The notes: generated from the sequence alone by a model not told the origin. Counted from the stretch's first letter, positions 36,433-46,386 are shown. The stretch is 57,208 nt of DNA from an uncultured Acetatifactor sp. (GCA_910586485.1 CAJUIA010000027.1:1-57208); one strand, 5' to 3'. Numbers and translations: made by a program.

Positions 36433-36496
36433 TTTATCTTCCGTTTCTAATCCGTTTTTCTTCTGTTTCCCTTCTGTTTCTCTTCCGTTTCCCTTC
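36433..36496. repeat. Degenerate 11-bp purine/pyrimidine repeats after a stop codon
   Basis: Units like CTTCTGTTTCC repeat about five times with drift. On the minus strand they read GGAAACAGAAG, directly after the stop of the solute-binding gene. The style resembles 6616-6660. Confidence 0.6.
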
Positions 36497-36498
36497 GA

Positions 36499-39123
36499 TC
36501 AGCTATTCTCGTCCACGTAATTCTGTACTCTTCTCTGAATAACATCCGCCACGTCCCTGGCCGGCTTCTGGCCCGTGAAAAATCCGTCGATCTCTTCGTT
36601 AATAATGTTCATAACCTCTTCGTTATAATAATACGGATTATGCACGGACTCAATAAAGGCAATGAGTTCGTCCAGCTGTTCCTGGCTTAAAGGATCATAG
36701 GGCACCGACTCTCCGTTGATCCAGATGCTCATATCCTCATATTCCGTATGAGTCTCACCGTTTTCATCGGTATATTCATAAGTCCGGCGCTGTGTAGCCT
36801 CCTTGGATTTCTCATAAAACATATCCTTCCGCACCGGGAAGTAGTTTGCCTCCTTCTGCACCTCCTCCGTCAGATAATAGCGCATGAAGTTCCAGGCTTC
36901 ATCCAGATTCTTTGACTTGGCAGAAAGAACATAGGTTACACTGCTCATGATATAGGAACCGTTCCCGCCCTCCGTAGGGAAGCCCGTATAGCTTACCTCT
37001 TCGCCGATCCTGCCGTTGATGGTATAAGCCAAATTGTCAAACCTCCAGAAATTGGCTTCCAAAAGCAATGTCCTGTTCTGCCTGTACTGAGACTCATAAT
37101 TGCTCCAGTAATCCTGCCAATACTCTTCGTCATAGTCACTGGAACCTTCATCCCCGGAAGGAAGGGCCTTTGCATACTCCATCATGGAGATAAAATCCTC
37201 CGTGTTAAAAGCACACTTTCCCGTGGATACATCCACAAACTGGTTGCCGCAGTAGCGCATGACCATGTTCATAAATGTGCTGCGGGTGGTATCTCCGCTG
37301 AAGGCCTTAGCGCCTTCCTCCATACCGGCCAGCACCTGCTGCATATCCTCCATGGTCCAGCTCTCTCTGTCGCCCACCAGAGATTTCTTTGCAATCACGG
37401 TGTAAATTTCAAAATCTGGAACGACATAATACAGCTTTCCGTTCACCCGGTAAGCGTCAAAAGCATTCTGCATGAACTCCACCTGTGACAGCTCTTCATC
37501 CTGTTCGATCAGCTTGTCAATGTCGGCGATCAGGCCCTTGGCAATATAGTTGCTGACAGGCAGGCTGCCGCCGCTGTTACATACCAGAATATCCGGCATG
37601 TTTCCCGAAATCACATCATTATTCAGCTTGGTCATACCCGCCGTATAATCATCATAAGAATTAAAGCTGTTATATTCCTTTAAAACGATTCTGTAATCCG
37701 GATTATTTCGGTTATATTCAATGACACGCTTTTTCAGATCCGAGTTGATATATTCTCCGGCCATTACCAGTACCTTCTTGTCCTGAATATCCTCAGGAGC
37801 AACATAGGTAAATATTCCTGCCTTCATGCCGGAGTTCCAATCCTCCTGGAAAAATCCCACAAACGAATCCTTGTTCAGCTCCACAAGGCCGTACATGCTC
37901 TCTATGTACACATCAGAATTGACATAGTCCATCATAAGCTGTCCGGCTTCATTGCCTTCATCCCAATAATAAATACCTCCGTTACCCGTGTAGATCAGAT
38001 CATGAAAAAGGCCTGGTCTCATCATATTATAATCATATGTGTACGAAACGGCACTGGGAAAATCCTTAATTTCGCCGGCTTTATCCGCAGCCACATCATA
38101 TATGGTATAAAACATCTTCGCCCAGTCATTCTCGTCCCGGAAAGAAATAAATGCCGTACCGTCGCCCCGTGAAATCATCTGATCATTGTTAGTAAACAGC
38201 TTCATGCTGTCCTCGGAAACCTTCTCCCGCTCTCCGACGCTTCCGTCCAGGCCTACGCGCATCCTGTAATAGTCGGTGGTACTGTAGTCCTCACTGCTCA
38301 CCGTAAGCATTACATACAGTGCATTGTCGGAGCCTTCCATAATGGAATTAATCCATGTATGATCATCCTGTTCTCCCAGGCTGATGTCCAAAAGCATCTT
38401 TCCCTCGGAATCCCAGCAGCAGATACTGGTTTCATTCTTATAGACATAATTTTCAGGATCAGACCAGTCTTCCGTGCGATGGATTTTCCGTGCATAAACC
38501 GTACCGTCCGCCATCATGGAAAAACTGGAATAATTGGTATACTCGCTGATGCTGGGCTTATAACTGCCGCCCGGCTCAATCGGTTCAACCGTATCTGCCG
38601 GCAGGGTAGAAATTCCTCCCTCAGCTTCGTCTTCGGCACCCTCGGTTTCAGCATCTTCTACCGGAGCTAACGGAGTACTCTCCGACTCCGCCGGCGCCGA
38701 GTCTGCCGGCGCATCCTCTGTTCCGACCTCCGGTATTGCCGGAGGATCTACCGGCGTTTCTCCCGAAGTGTCTCCCTCTTCGTCCGTTCCCGGAATTTCA
38801 AGAGGTATGACCTTTGCGTCGCTTCCGTCCTCATTCATGGTGATCAGGCGATAATCATACTCATTATAAACCTCGGCATTCCAGTCTCTGATCCACACCA
38901 GAAGATTGACCTTTCCCTCCCTGACAGCAGATGCCATAATATTCATGTTTCCGCTTTCAGGATTATACATCTCCGGCAGTTCAATCTCCTTGATCCGGTA
39001 GACATTTTCCTTCGCCAGATTTGGATCCGACTCATTTCCGCCTCCGCCGCAGGCACATAAGCCTGCAGCAGCAGCCAGTGTCAGCCCAAGGGCCAGACAT
39101 CTGCTTACCAATCCCTTTTTCAT
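36499..39123 (-). CDS. Lipoprotein with N-terminal propeller-like region and C-terminal solute-binding domain (1)
   Basis: 874-residue lipoprotein, lipobox LCAC (Cys about 25). Residues about 40-430 are beta-rich and seem propeller-like, interrupted by a Pro/Glu-rich acidic insert (about 105-190). Residues about 440-870 resemble family-1 carbohydrate-binding proteins (KKRVIEYNRNNPDYRIVLKEYNS, MPDILVCNSGG, AWNFMRYYLTEEVQKEANYFPVRKD). A second protein with this two-part layout is at 44032-46308. The gene ends an apparent operon with a MacB-like and an HlyD-like protein and begins 18 nt after the former. Confidence 0.85.
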   Translation of the reverse strand: MKKGLVSRCLALGLTLAAAAGLCACGGGGNESDPNLAKENVYRIKEIELPEMYNPESGNMNIMASAVREGKVNLLVWIRDWNAEVYNEYDYRLITMNEDGSDAKVIPLEIPGTDEEGDTSGETPVDPPAIPEVGTEDAPADSAPAESESTPLAPVEDAETEGAEDEAEGGISTLPADTVEPIEPGGSYKPSISEYTNYSSFSMMADGTVYARKIHRTEDWSDPENYVYKNETSICCWDSEGKMLLDISLGEQDDHTWINSIMEGSDNALYVMLTVSSEDYSTTDYYRMRVGLDGSVGEREKVSEDSMKLFTNNDQMISRGDGTAFISFRDENDWAKMFYTIYDVAADKAGEIKDFPSAVSYTYDYNMMRPGLFHDLIYTGNGGIYYWDEGNEAGQLMMDYVNSDVYIESMYGLVELNKDSFVGFFQEDWNSGMKAGIFTYVAPEDIQDKKVLVMAGEYINSDLKKRVIEYNRNNPDYRIVLKEYNSFNSYDDYTAGMTKLNNDVISGNMPDILVCNSGGSLPVSNYIAKGLIADIDKLIEQDEELSQVEFMQNAFDAYRVNGKLYYVVPDFEIYTVIAKKSLVGDRESWTMEDMQQVLAGMEEGAKAFSGDTTRSTFMNMVMRYCGNQFVDVSTGKCAFNTEDFISMMEYAKALPSGDEGSSDYDEEYWQDYWSNYESQYRQNRTLLLEANFWRFDNLAYTINGRIGEEVSYTGFPTEGGNGSYIMSSVTYVLSAKSKNLDEAWNFMRYYLTEEVQKEANYFPVRKDMFYEKSKEATQRRTYEYTDENGETHTEYEDMSIWINGESVPYDPLSQEQLDELIAFIESVHNPYYYNEEVMNIINEEIDGFFTGQKPARDVADVIQRRVQNYVDENS

Positions 39124-39140
39124 AAATCATTCTCCTCCCG

Positions 39141-40307
39141 TTACCATAACTTGGCATCCTTCTTTTTATCCGGCTTTTGTGCTTTGTCCTTTTTCTTCCG
39201 GCGCTTTCCTGCAGGCTCCGCATCGGCGCCGCCGTTTCCTTTGGTCTTCCCGGCCAGACGCCTTGCACGCAGCTTCTCAACGCCCCGCTCCGCCTTATCC
39301 TTCACAAACAGCCATTTATCCTTCAGCGTCCAGCCCTTATGCTTCCACCAGCTGCCAAAAAGACATAACACCAGCACTGCCGTATACAGCAGGAACAAGA
39401 CCTGAAACAGCGTAATCACGTCAAGAATATCCTCATATCCCCTGGCAATATTTTCCCAGTAGGGATAAATAATGGCTTTTCCGTTCATAGAGCGGGTGCC
39501 GAAGGCAGGGATCCGCTTCAGTCTGGAAAAGAAAGAATAACGCGAGGTATTTTCCAGCACCTCCGCCTCCTTCTCCGAGCTTCCCAGCCTTTCCCTGATC
39601 AGATTTTCTGCAAAGCTTGTTACCGGATTCGGCATCACAATCTCATAATGATTGATACCGTTACAGTTCCCCAGCTCACTTAAGGTCTGATAGGAGACAT
39701 AGACAAGGGTGCTGTCCAGGCCTGCCGCCTCTTCCAGCCTCCCGGACGGTCTCTCAACCACGCCTGCCACAATATGCGGGATTCCGCCGATATTCACCGT
39801 CATTCCCGCCACATTATTGGACCCGAACAGCTGCCACGCGGCATCCTGATCAATGATACAAAGATCCTGCATCAGATCATTTCCCGAAAAATAGGAGCCT
39901 GAAAGCAGCTTCAGGGGATGAAAGAGGAAGAAATCCCCGCCAATACCGATGGCATCCGCTTCCAGAGAAGTCTTTTCACTGGAGAGCGTAATACGCCCGT
40001 CCGCACTGTAAGCATCTGCCCACAGCCTGGCTCCGGGATTCTCCGATTCCTGCAGCACGGCGGCATCCGTCAATGCCGAATCAATGGTATGCTCAAACTC
40101 TATGATCCGGTCCTCCGTGATCCCAGAATTTACCGAAAAGAAACAGCTGACCTGAGCCACATCCTTCTTTTCGCTCCACCGCTCCGCCATAGTCTGGGAT
40201 TCCTGTTCCTTCGCCAGATGATTGGACACTAAGAGCAGAATCAGGAAGAGCAGGAGGGAGACCCCTCCGCTGATTCCCCATACTAATTTTTTCATTGTCA
40301 GCTTCAT
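39141..40307 (-). CDS. MacB periplasmic-core-like membrane protein
   Basis: 388-residue protein with an N-terminal helix (LVWGISGGVSLLLFLILLLVSN) and an external domain (about 35-285). That domain resembles the MacB_PCD domain of FtsX/MacB permeases (DFFLFHPLKLLSGSYFSGNDLMQDLCIIDQD). A second helix lies at about 300-325, followed by a basic cytoplasmic tail rich in Lys/Arg. Only two helices are seen rather than the usual four, so it is not a complete FtsX permease. The ATG at 40307 has GAGG 6 nt upstream; a TTG seven codons earlier is possible but has poorer signal. Confidence 0.75.
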   Translation of the reverse strand: MKLTMKKLVWGISGGVSLLLFLILLLVSNHLAKEQESQTMAERWSEKKDVAQVSCFFSVNSGITEDRIIEFEHTIDSALTDAAVLQESENPGARLWADAYSADGRITLSSEKTSLEADAIGIGGDFFLFHPLKLLSGSYFSGNDLMQDLCIIDQDAAWQLFGSNNVAGMTVNIGGIPHIVAGVVERPSGRLEEAAGLDSTLVYVSYQTLSELGNCNGINHYEIVMPNPVTSFAENLIRERLGSSEKEAEVLENTSRYSFFSRLKRIPAFGTRSMNGKAIIYPYWENIARGYEDILDVITLFQVLFLLYTAVLVLCLFGSWWKHKGWTLKDKWLFVKDKAERGVEKLRARRLAGKTKGNGGADAEPAGKRRKKKDKAQKPDKKKDAKLW

Positions 40308-40330
40308 TGCTTGCCTCATTTCCGTCAAGA

Positions 40331-42010
40331 TTAGTTATTCGGCAGTCTCACCAGCTTACCGGCTTCCACAGGCTTATTTGAGGTAGTGATCACATACTCA
40401 TAGCCATTTAAGCCTGCAGAGATGGCGGACTGGGTTTCATCGCTGGCCAGTACCTCCACATCCACGCGGGTAGCCATATAGCGGTTGCCCAAAGGACTTG
40501 ACTTGGTTTCCACGATCAGGATGAATTTACCGTTGCTGTCCTCACGGATGGCGCTGTTGGGAACGGTCAGGTCATAGTTGGCGCTCTTTTGACCCACGGA
40601 GATATTAAAGGTCTGCCCCGCGGTGACATTTCCGGTCACATTAAAGGTCAACAGCTTCTTTTGACCCGGATCCTGCTTATCCGGCTTGATGCTCGCCAGT
40701 GTTACCTCCACATCGTCATATCTCCAGGCATTCACCAGATCCGCCCGATCTCCCACGGAAAGGCGCTTTGCCTGCTCATTGGTAACGGAAAAGCTTAAGG
40801 TGTAGCCTGCTCCCTCCGGCTGCAGCACCATCACAGGCGTAGCCGCATCGGTCTTATTGCCGGCCTTTACATTAATTTGCGTAACCGTGCCTGCTATATC
40901 CGCATTGACGGTGGCATTGGTGGACTTGGCCGTCAGTTCGTCCACGGTTTGCTGTGCCTTGGCAATCTTATCCAGTAACTGCTCCAGGCCCATCACATTG
41001 CCAATGCTGCCCACCAGCTCGTTCAGCTTCTCGGTTTTCTCCGTTACTACAGCCTCTGCCGCGGTAACAGCTGCTTCCTTCTCTTTTACCGCTGCTTCTG
41101 CCGCTGCCTTATCCCGCTCCACAATGGATTTTTGCAGCTCCAGATCCGCCTTGCCCGCAGACAGATTATTGACCGCCGCCGCTCTGTCATTTTCGCTTTT
41201 CAGGGCCTTATCATACTCATTATATTTTTTGTTTTTTTCTGCTTCCGCAATGGTCACTGCCGACTGATAGGGTGTAAGATCCCCTCCTGATACGGAAGCG
41301 GCCACCAGCTCGTCATTGGCTCTCTCCCAGGCAGCTAATGCCGCTTTATATGCCGCCTCGGTATTGGCAACATTCTGCTGGCTTCGCTTTATAACGTCTT
41401 CATTGCTGTCATGGGAAATCTGGTTTTGATAAGCGCCGATCAATCCGTCGATCTCCGCCACCTTCTGCTCATAAGGCGTCAACGCCCCCTTGGCCGCCTC
41501 CAGCGCATCCTTGGCTGCCTTCACATCGTTTTCCGCTTTCTTCACTGCTCCCTGGGCGTTGGTGATCTGCTGACGGTACACTTCGGAGGATATGTCCTCG
41601 TTGGCGGAATAAATATTGGAGGAAGTTATTTCCGCTTTCAGCAGAGCCAGCTCATACTCATTCTGAGCCGTTTCCAGCGCTTCCCTGGCCGCCTTTAATT
41701 CATCGCTCTCCGCATCCTCCAGGTAAAGAAGCACCTGCCCCTTCTCAACGGTCTGCCCCTGTACCACAGCTACACTGGCTACCTTTCTGGACTCGGTGAC
41801 CTTCACCTCATAAGGGTCCCCGCTCTCCACCGTACCGGTGCCCCTGATCTTCGCCGTGATCGTACCGGACTGAACATAACTGGTGGCCACCTCCGGCAGA
41901 GAGTAATTCATGATAGTCTGAGCGAAAAACGTCAGCACAAGCATCACTGACAAGAATATAATGGCTGCCGTCTTCACCCATTCCCTTTTGTTCTTTTCGT
42001 TCTCTTTCAT
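40331..42010 (-). CDS. HlyD/RND-type adaptor protein
   Basis: 559-residue membrane-fusion-like protein. One N-terminal helix (about 14-34) is followed by a biotinyl-lipoyl-like half-domain (VVQGQTVEKGQVLLYLED). A very long coiled coil follows (about 105-390), with repeats such as AEKNKKYNEYDKA. The second lipoyl half carries KAGNKTDAATPVMVLQ, then the beta-barrel and membrane-proximal domains. Such adaptors normally pair with MacB/FtsX permeases, which fits the neighbour 24 nt downstream. No ATPase gene adjoins them, and this Gram-positive lacks an outer membrane. Confidence 0.88.
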   Translation of the reverse strand: MKENEKNKREWVKTAAIIFLSVMLVLTFFAQTIMNYSLPEVATSYVQSGTITAKIRGTGTVESGDPYEVKVTESRKVASVAVVQGQTVEKGQVLLYLEDAESDELKAAREALETAQNEYELALLKAEITSSNIYSANEDISSEVYRQQITNAQGAVKKAENDVKAAKDALEAAKGALTPYEQKVAEIDGLIGAYQNQISHDSNEDVIKRSQQNVANTEAAYKAALAAWERANDELVAASVSGGDLTPYQSAVTIAEAEKNKKYNEYDKALKSENDRAAAVNNLSAGKADLELQKSIVERDKAAAEAAVKEKEAAVTAAEAVVTEKTEKLNELVGSIGNVMGLEQLLDKIAKAQQTVDELTAKSTNATVNADIAGTVTQINVKAGNKTDAATPVMVLQPEGAGYTLSFSVTNEQAKRLSVGDRADLVNAWRYDDVEVTLASIKPDKQDPGQKKLLTFNVTGNVTAGQTFNISVGQKSANYDLTVPNSAIREDSNGKFILIVETKSSPLGNRYMATRVDVEVLASDETQSAISAGLNGYEYVITTSNKPVEAGKLVRLPNN

Positions 42011-42066
42011 TTTCTTTTCCTTCCCTCTCCTACCTTATATATATTTCTTATTATTAACACAGCTCT

Positions 42067-42092
42067 GGAAGAATCCGCAAGCGGATTCTTCC
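42067..42092. other. Perfect hairpin downstream of the sugar permease
   Basis: GGAAGAATCCG pairs with CGGATTCTTCC around a 4-nt loop. There is no T-run. It could protect the upstream mRNA or separate the two halves of the cluster. Confidence 0.75.
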
Positions 42093-42093
42093 C

Positions 42094-42151
42094 GGCGGGA
42101 CATAGAAAATATTAGCTTGTGTCCTTTACAAGCTTAGATTTTCTTCCCGCC
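42094..42151. other. Long imperfect hairpin after the sugar permease stop
   Basis: GGCGGGA pairs with TCCCGCC, with inner AGAAAAT/ATTTTCT and AAGCTTGT/ACAAGCT helices. It begins right after the permease stop (42153) and has no T-run. Together with the adjacent hairpin it fills most of the intergenic gap. Confidence 0.75.
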
Positions 42152-42152
42152 G

Positions 42153-43058
42153 TCAGCCCTTAATACCTCCCTGATAGGTGATTCCGTTCACCAGATAATC
42201 CTCCCCGTACAGGAAGATCAAAAGGCTGGGCACCATGTAGATCGTTGCCACCGCAAACGCCAGCCCGATCTCTCCCGCATTGATCTTGCTTAAGAATACG
42301 GACAAAGGGTGCTTCTCCGCATCGGACAGCAGGATCAGCGGCTGCTCCACCATATTCCAATAGTCAATAAACACCAGGATGGCCGCGGAGCAGATGGCTC
42401 CCTTGCAGAGGGGCATACAGATCTTTTTGTATATCTGCCATTCTCCCGCGCCGTCGATCTGTGCCGCTTCGATCACGGACTCCGGAATACGCCGCATGAA
42501 CTTCGTCAGCAGGAACACCGCAAAGGGAGAAAAAATACCCGGCAGCCAGATGGACCAGTTGGTATCCAGAAGCTTTAACCAGTCGCTGACAAGATAGTTC
42601 GGCACCAGCGTCACCTGATAAGGCATCAGCATCAATATGATATAGGCAAAAAAGATAATCTCCCTGATTCTGCCTCGATACCTGGCAAATCCGTAAGAGG
42701 CGAGGGATGCTGCCAACAGCTGAAACACCACAATAGGACCCACAAGCGCCACGGAATTCCAAAATTTATACAAATAATCCGGGCTCTTAAAAAGAACCGT
42801 CACATACTGGCTGAAGGAAACCATATCCGGAATAAATTTCAAATTTACCTTCTCCGATATGTAAACCTTTCCGCCGCTGCTGTTGGTGGCGAAGACCGAG
42901 CCATAGTTTGACGAAATCTCCGATGCCGACATAAAGGAGTTTGTAATCGTCAATACAATGGGAGTCAGGAACAAAATGGCAAAAACCGCTGCCACGGCAG
43001 TACCCAGAGCAAGCCTGGTGCCCTTAAAAAACTTTTTGGCTTTTTTCCCGGAAATCAT
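42153..43058 (-). CDS. Carbohydrate ABC permease, MalG type
   Basis: 301-residue inner-membrane permease with six helices. The EAA loop is VIEAAQIDGAGEWQIYKKICMPLCKG, typical of CUT1 MalG-like subunits. An external loop of about 55 residues after TM1 is larger than usual. It overlaps the MalF-type gene by 4 bp (ATGA). No ATPase is in the cluster; a shared MsmX-type ATPase elsewhere is expected by analogy with Firmicutes. Confidence 0.93.
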   Translation of the reverse strand: MISGKKAKKFFKGTRLALGTAVAAVFAILFLTPIVLTITNSFMSASEISSNYGSVFATNSSGGKVYISEKVNLKFIPDMVSFSQYVTVLFKSPDYLYKFWNSVALVGPIVVFQLLAASLASYGFARYRGRIREIIFFAYIILMLMPYQVTLVPNYLVSDWLKLLDTNWSIWLPGIFSPFAVFLLTKFMRRIPESVIEAAQIDGAGEWQIYKKICMPLCKGAICSAAILVFIDYWNMVEQPLILLSDAEKHPLSVFLSKINAGEIGLAFAVATIYMVPSLLIFLYGEDYLVNGITYQGGIKG

Positions 43059-44011
43059 CCTTCCACATCCTTTCCGAATCTGTCCTCCGCGATAAACAGG
43101 ATGCCAATAATCACAATCATAACAAGGGACATCAGAATTGCCGCCGCGGACAGGGTCTGATAATCCAGATTCCGAAACTTGTTGTTCATAAAATGCTGCA
43201 GCATATATACCGTATCTGTAGGGTAATCCCCTGTCAGCAGATATACCTCCCTGAAGATCTTAAAGGAATTGATCAGCGACATGATGGTCACGAACAACAA
43301 GGTAGAGGACAAATACCTGATCTTAATCTTAAAAAAGGTTTGAAAGGCCGTTGCACTCTCCAGCCTGGCCACCTCCAGAATATCCTTGGGGATGCTGGCA
43401 AGAGCAGCCATGAACAAAATCATGTTATAGCCCAGATTCTTCCAGAGGAACAAAATGGTAACCACTACCAGGGCGTATTCCGATTTCATCCAGTCGATTT
43501 TATCCAGACCGAACTTCATCAAAATCTCATTTACGGAACCGTTGTAGTGAAACAATACCTGCCAGATCAATACGATGGATGCCACCGGCACCATCATGGG
43601 ACTTAAAAAGAAGGTCCGAAACTGGCTTTTAAAGGGTATTTTGGATTCCAGCACGATGGCCAGAAGCAGGGATAACACCACCGCCAGCGGCACCGATGCC
43701 AGCGAAAACATCACCGTATTGCGCACTGCCCTCTTAAACGCAGAGTTTGCCACAATACTTTTAAAATTATCCATAAAGACAAAATTAGCGCTGACCGGAT
43801 TATCTACCATCGAATACCAGATAACCACGATAAAGGGCAGTATAAAGAACAGCATAACGCCTATAAAGCTGGGGGCAATAAACGCCCCCGAACTTAACTT
43901 AAGCTTCCTGGTTCTCCGCGTGGTTTTTATATGCAGCTTTTCCGGCTTTGCCTGATCGGCATTTTTATTTGACTTATTTTTTTGACTTTTCTTTCTGACT
44001 ATCCTGTTCAC
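43055..44011 (-). CDS. Carbohydrate ABC permease, MalF type
   Basis: 318-residue permease. A basic cytoplasmic N-terminal tail (about 40 residues, Lys/Asn-rich) leads to TM1 (FIAPSFIGVMLFFILPFIVVIWY). The EAA-like loop is ILEVARLESATAFQTFFKIKIRY and the usual six helices follow. It lies 20 nt after the solute-binding gene and overlaps the MalG-type gene, so the three form a CUT1 importer lacking its ATPase. Confidence 0.93.
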   Translation of the reverse strand: MNRIVRKKSQKNKSNKNADQAKPEKLHIKTTRRTRKLKLSSGAFIAPSFIGVMLFFILPFIVVIWYSMVDNPVSANFVFMDNFKSIVANSAFKRAVRNTVMFSLASVPLAVVLSLLLAIVLESKIPFKSQFRTFFLSPMMVPVASIVLIWQVLFHYNGSVNEILMKFGLDKIDWMKSEYALVVVTILFLWKNLGYNMILFMAALASIPKDILEVARLESATAFQTFFKIKIRYLSSTLLFVTIMSLINSFKIFREVYLLTGDYPTDTVYMLQHFMNNKFRNLDYQTLSAAAILMSLVMIVIIGILFIAEDRFGKDVEG

Positions 44012-44031
44012 TTTGCATTCCTCTGATCTGT

Positions 44032-46308
44032 TTAGCTGTTTTCACCCACATACATGGATACCCGGCTCTGAATGGTGCTTACTACCTCGTCCAGGCTCTT
44101 CTGCCCCTTATAGTAAGGAGCCGCCTCCTCCTGAATGATAGACAGGACCTCATTGTCGCTGGACGGCATGGGCTGCGCCACATCTATCAGCTCCCGCAGG
44201 GTAGCCATTTCTTCCTCCGTACAGGGATGATAGGTATATTCCCAGTCATCATAGCCAAAGTCGCCCATCCCCGTTATGATGGGATCACCATTCTCATCCT
44301 TTACGATTTCGCCATTCTCATCCGTTAAATAGTTCACCTCCATGGCTTCCTCAATTTGTGCTTCCAGCTTCTCCTTCATTGAAGGAAAGCCCCAGGAAAA
44401 AATAGTATCCTCACCGTTTAAATAGCTCTCAATAAATTCCCAGGCTCCTTCCTTGTTTTTTGACTTGGAAAGGATGCCGTAAGCGCCGCTGCCATTCATC
44501 ACACAGCCCACGCTTCCGTCCGCGGTGGGAAATCCGATATAGGTCACCGGCTCATTAAACATCGCCTCGGCCACCTGAATATCTCTGCATTGCCCTACGG
44601 AGTCCGTGTACAGCAGCAGCTTACCCGTAGCCAGCCTGGTAGGCGTGTTTTCTCTTTCCCCATCATAATCATACTCTTCTGGGAAGCTGGCCGAAAACTC
44701 CAGAATCTTTCTGAATTCCGCCGTATCAAAATTACAGGTGCCCTTCTCCCAGTCAATAAACGCATTTTGATTAAAGGTCAGCAGCATTCCCATCATCTCG
44801 CCCTGGGTGACATACTCCATAAGCTCCGCATCGGGATGCTCCGCTGCAAAATTCATAATATCCTCAAGGGACCAGCCCATCTCATCCCCCACCTGGGAGG
44901 TCTTAGCGGCCACCGCCGAAAGTTGAAAGGTCTTGGGTACGGCGATCAGCGCGTTATCGTAGGTATAGCCCCTAAGCACACTCTCCACAAAGGAATCCCG
45001 GCTGAAAGTACTGCTTTTCTCCAAAAAAGCACTCAGATCCTCAAACACTCCTTTCTCCGCCAGCTGCTCTGCATTAATCCGGCTGGAGTCCAGAGCCAGA
45101 ATATCCGGACCGTTTTTGGAGGTGATGTCATTATTCATGTTTGTAATGGCGTCACTATATTCCATGTCGCTGTCATAGTCGTAATATTCCTTTACAGAGA
45201 CATGATATTTTTGATTGGTCTTATTAAACGCTACCGCTGCCGCCCGCAACTCCTGATCCATGGTCATGGTGCCGATCACGATTTCTTCCTTCTGTGCCAC
45301 CTCGGAGGCTTTTGTTTTCGTCAGGTATACGATCTCCGACTTATCGGTACCCCAGTCTCTGGTAACCGCCATCAGCCGTCCGTCCGCCATCGCCGCCACA
45401 ACTTGCACATAGTCTCCGTTGATGTCGCAGTCCAGCCAGTCCAACAGCTCTTCCTTCGTTTCGGTCTCCGGCTCGAACATTACAAGCTTGGTACGGTCGC
45501 TCATCAAAAAGCCTTTTTCCAGGCCGGCAGTCACTATATCCGCATTTCCGGAAAGCTTATAAGAAGTACCCAGCTTTTTCCCTGCAGTATCTACCTCCAC
45601 GGCTACCTTGCCGCCCTCGGAGCCGTTCCAGTCATAGTATGTTATGTATACCTTACCGTCATTCCCCCGAAACGCACCTTCTGTCCAGCTGCTATCCAGG
45701 CTTATGCTTCCTGCCTTGCTGCCCTCGCCGTCATAAACACTGATGCTGTCATCAAAAATGAGGCAGATCATGCCGTCGCCGTCCACTGCCATGCGCTGTA
45801 TGTATCTGTCCTGCCCGTCCGCTGTCAGCTCTTCCGTCATATCCTTCTGGAATATTGTACTGCCGGAGGGATCATATTTCGCCAGAGCAGCTTCCTGATG
45901 ATAATTATCATTCTCGTCCCACACGGCGCGCACCCATGCGATATATATATTGCCATCGCCGTCTACCGCCATCGCCTGAGGATTGGCGTCTTGTCCCGCA
46001 TCCTTCCACATCGGCAGCTCCTCCGCGTTTCCTGTTTCCGGATCATACCGGAAAACGGGATTCTTGCTGACGCCGGTTTCCTCATCATAGCTCCAGCTGC
46101 TGTAGTACAGCTTCCCTCCCTCGTATAAAGGGTTTGACATGCGGATCTCTCCCATGTCCACAAACTCCGGTACATAGACGAAGGTATCTCCCCCGGCAGG
46201 CTTATTGTCCCCCTCCGCCTTTCCGTCATCCCCGCCGCAGGCGGCCAGTGAAACGGCAGTCAGCACAGCCAGCCCTGCTGCCAGCATCCTTTGAAATCTT
46301 TTTTTCAT
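44032..46308 (-). CDS. Lipoprotein with N-terminal propeller-like region and C-terminal solute-binding domain (2)
   Basis: 758-residue lipoprotein, lipobox LAAC (Cys about 24). The N-terminal half (about 40-310) has NHL-like repeats, notably MAVDGDGNIYIAW and MAVDGDGMICLIF, suggesting a beta-propeller. The C-terminal half is a family-1 solute-binding domain (KYHVSVKEYYDYDSDMEYSD, GPDILALDSSRI, KNKEGAWEFIESYL). It is a longer relative of none of the standard single-domain binding proteins, but matches 36499-39123 in layout. ATG at 46308 has AAGGAGAG upstream. It heads the permease genes. Confidence 0.87.
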   Translation of the reverse strand: MKKRFQRMLAAGLAVLTAVSLAACGGDDGKAEGDNKPAGGDTFVYVPEFVDMGEIRMSNPLYEGGKLYYSSWSYDEETGVSKNPVFRYDPETGNAEELPMWKDAGQDANPQAMAVDGDGNIYIAWVRAVWDENDNYHQEAALAKYDPSGSTIFQKDMTEELTADGQDRYIQRMAVDGDGMICLIFDDSISVYDGEGSKAGSISLDSSWTEGAFRGNDGKVYITYYDWNGSEGGKVAVEVDTAGKKLGTSYKLSGNADIVTAGLEKGFLMSDRTKLVMFEPETETKEELLDWLDCDINGDYVQVVAAMADGRLMAVTRDWGTDKSEIVYLTKTKASEVAQKEEIVIGTMTMDQELRAAAVAFNKTNQKYHVSVKEYYDYDSDMEYSDAITNMNNDITSKNGPDILALDSSRINAEQLAEKGVFEDLSAFLEKSSTFSRDSFVESVLRGYTYDNALIAVPKTFQLSAVAAKTSQVGDEMGWSLEDIMNFAAEHPDAELMEYVTQGEMMGMLLTFNQNAFIDWEKGTCNFDTAEFRKILEFSASFPEEYDYDGERENTPTRLATGKLLLYTDSVGQCRDIQVAEAMFNEPVTYIGFPTADGSVGCVMNGSGAYGILSKSKNKEGAWEFIESYLNGEDTIFSWGFPSMKEKLEAQIEEAMEVNYLTDENGEIVKDENGDPIITGMGDFGYDDWEYTYHPCTEEEMATLRELIDVAQPMPSSDNEVLSIIQEEAAPYYKGQKSLDEVVSTIQSRVSMYVGENS

Positions 46309-46386
46309 AATCTCTCCTTCTTTCCGCATAATGCTTTATAATTACATCTATATATGCTTTCTGTATCCTCTTTGTTTCAAAGCTGC

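Noticed and set aside
44590..46128. 512-codon open frame on the plus strand
   Set aside because: It lies wholly antisense to the solute-binding lipoprotein, has no ribosome site, and its composition looks like a codon-bias shadow.
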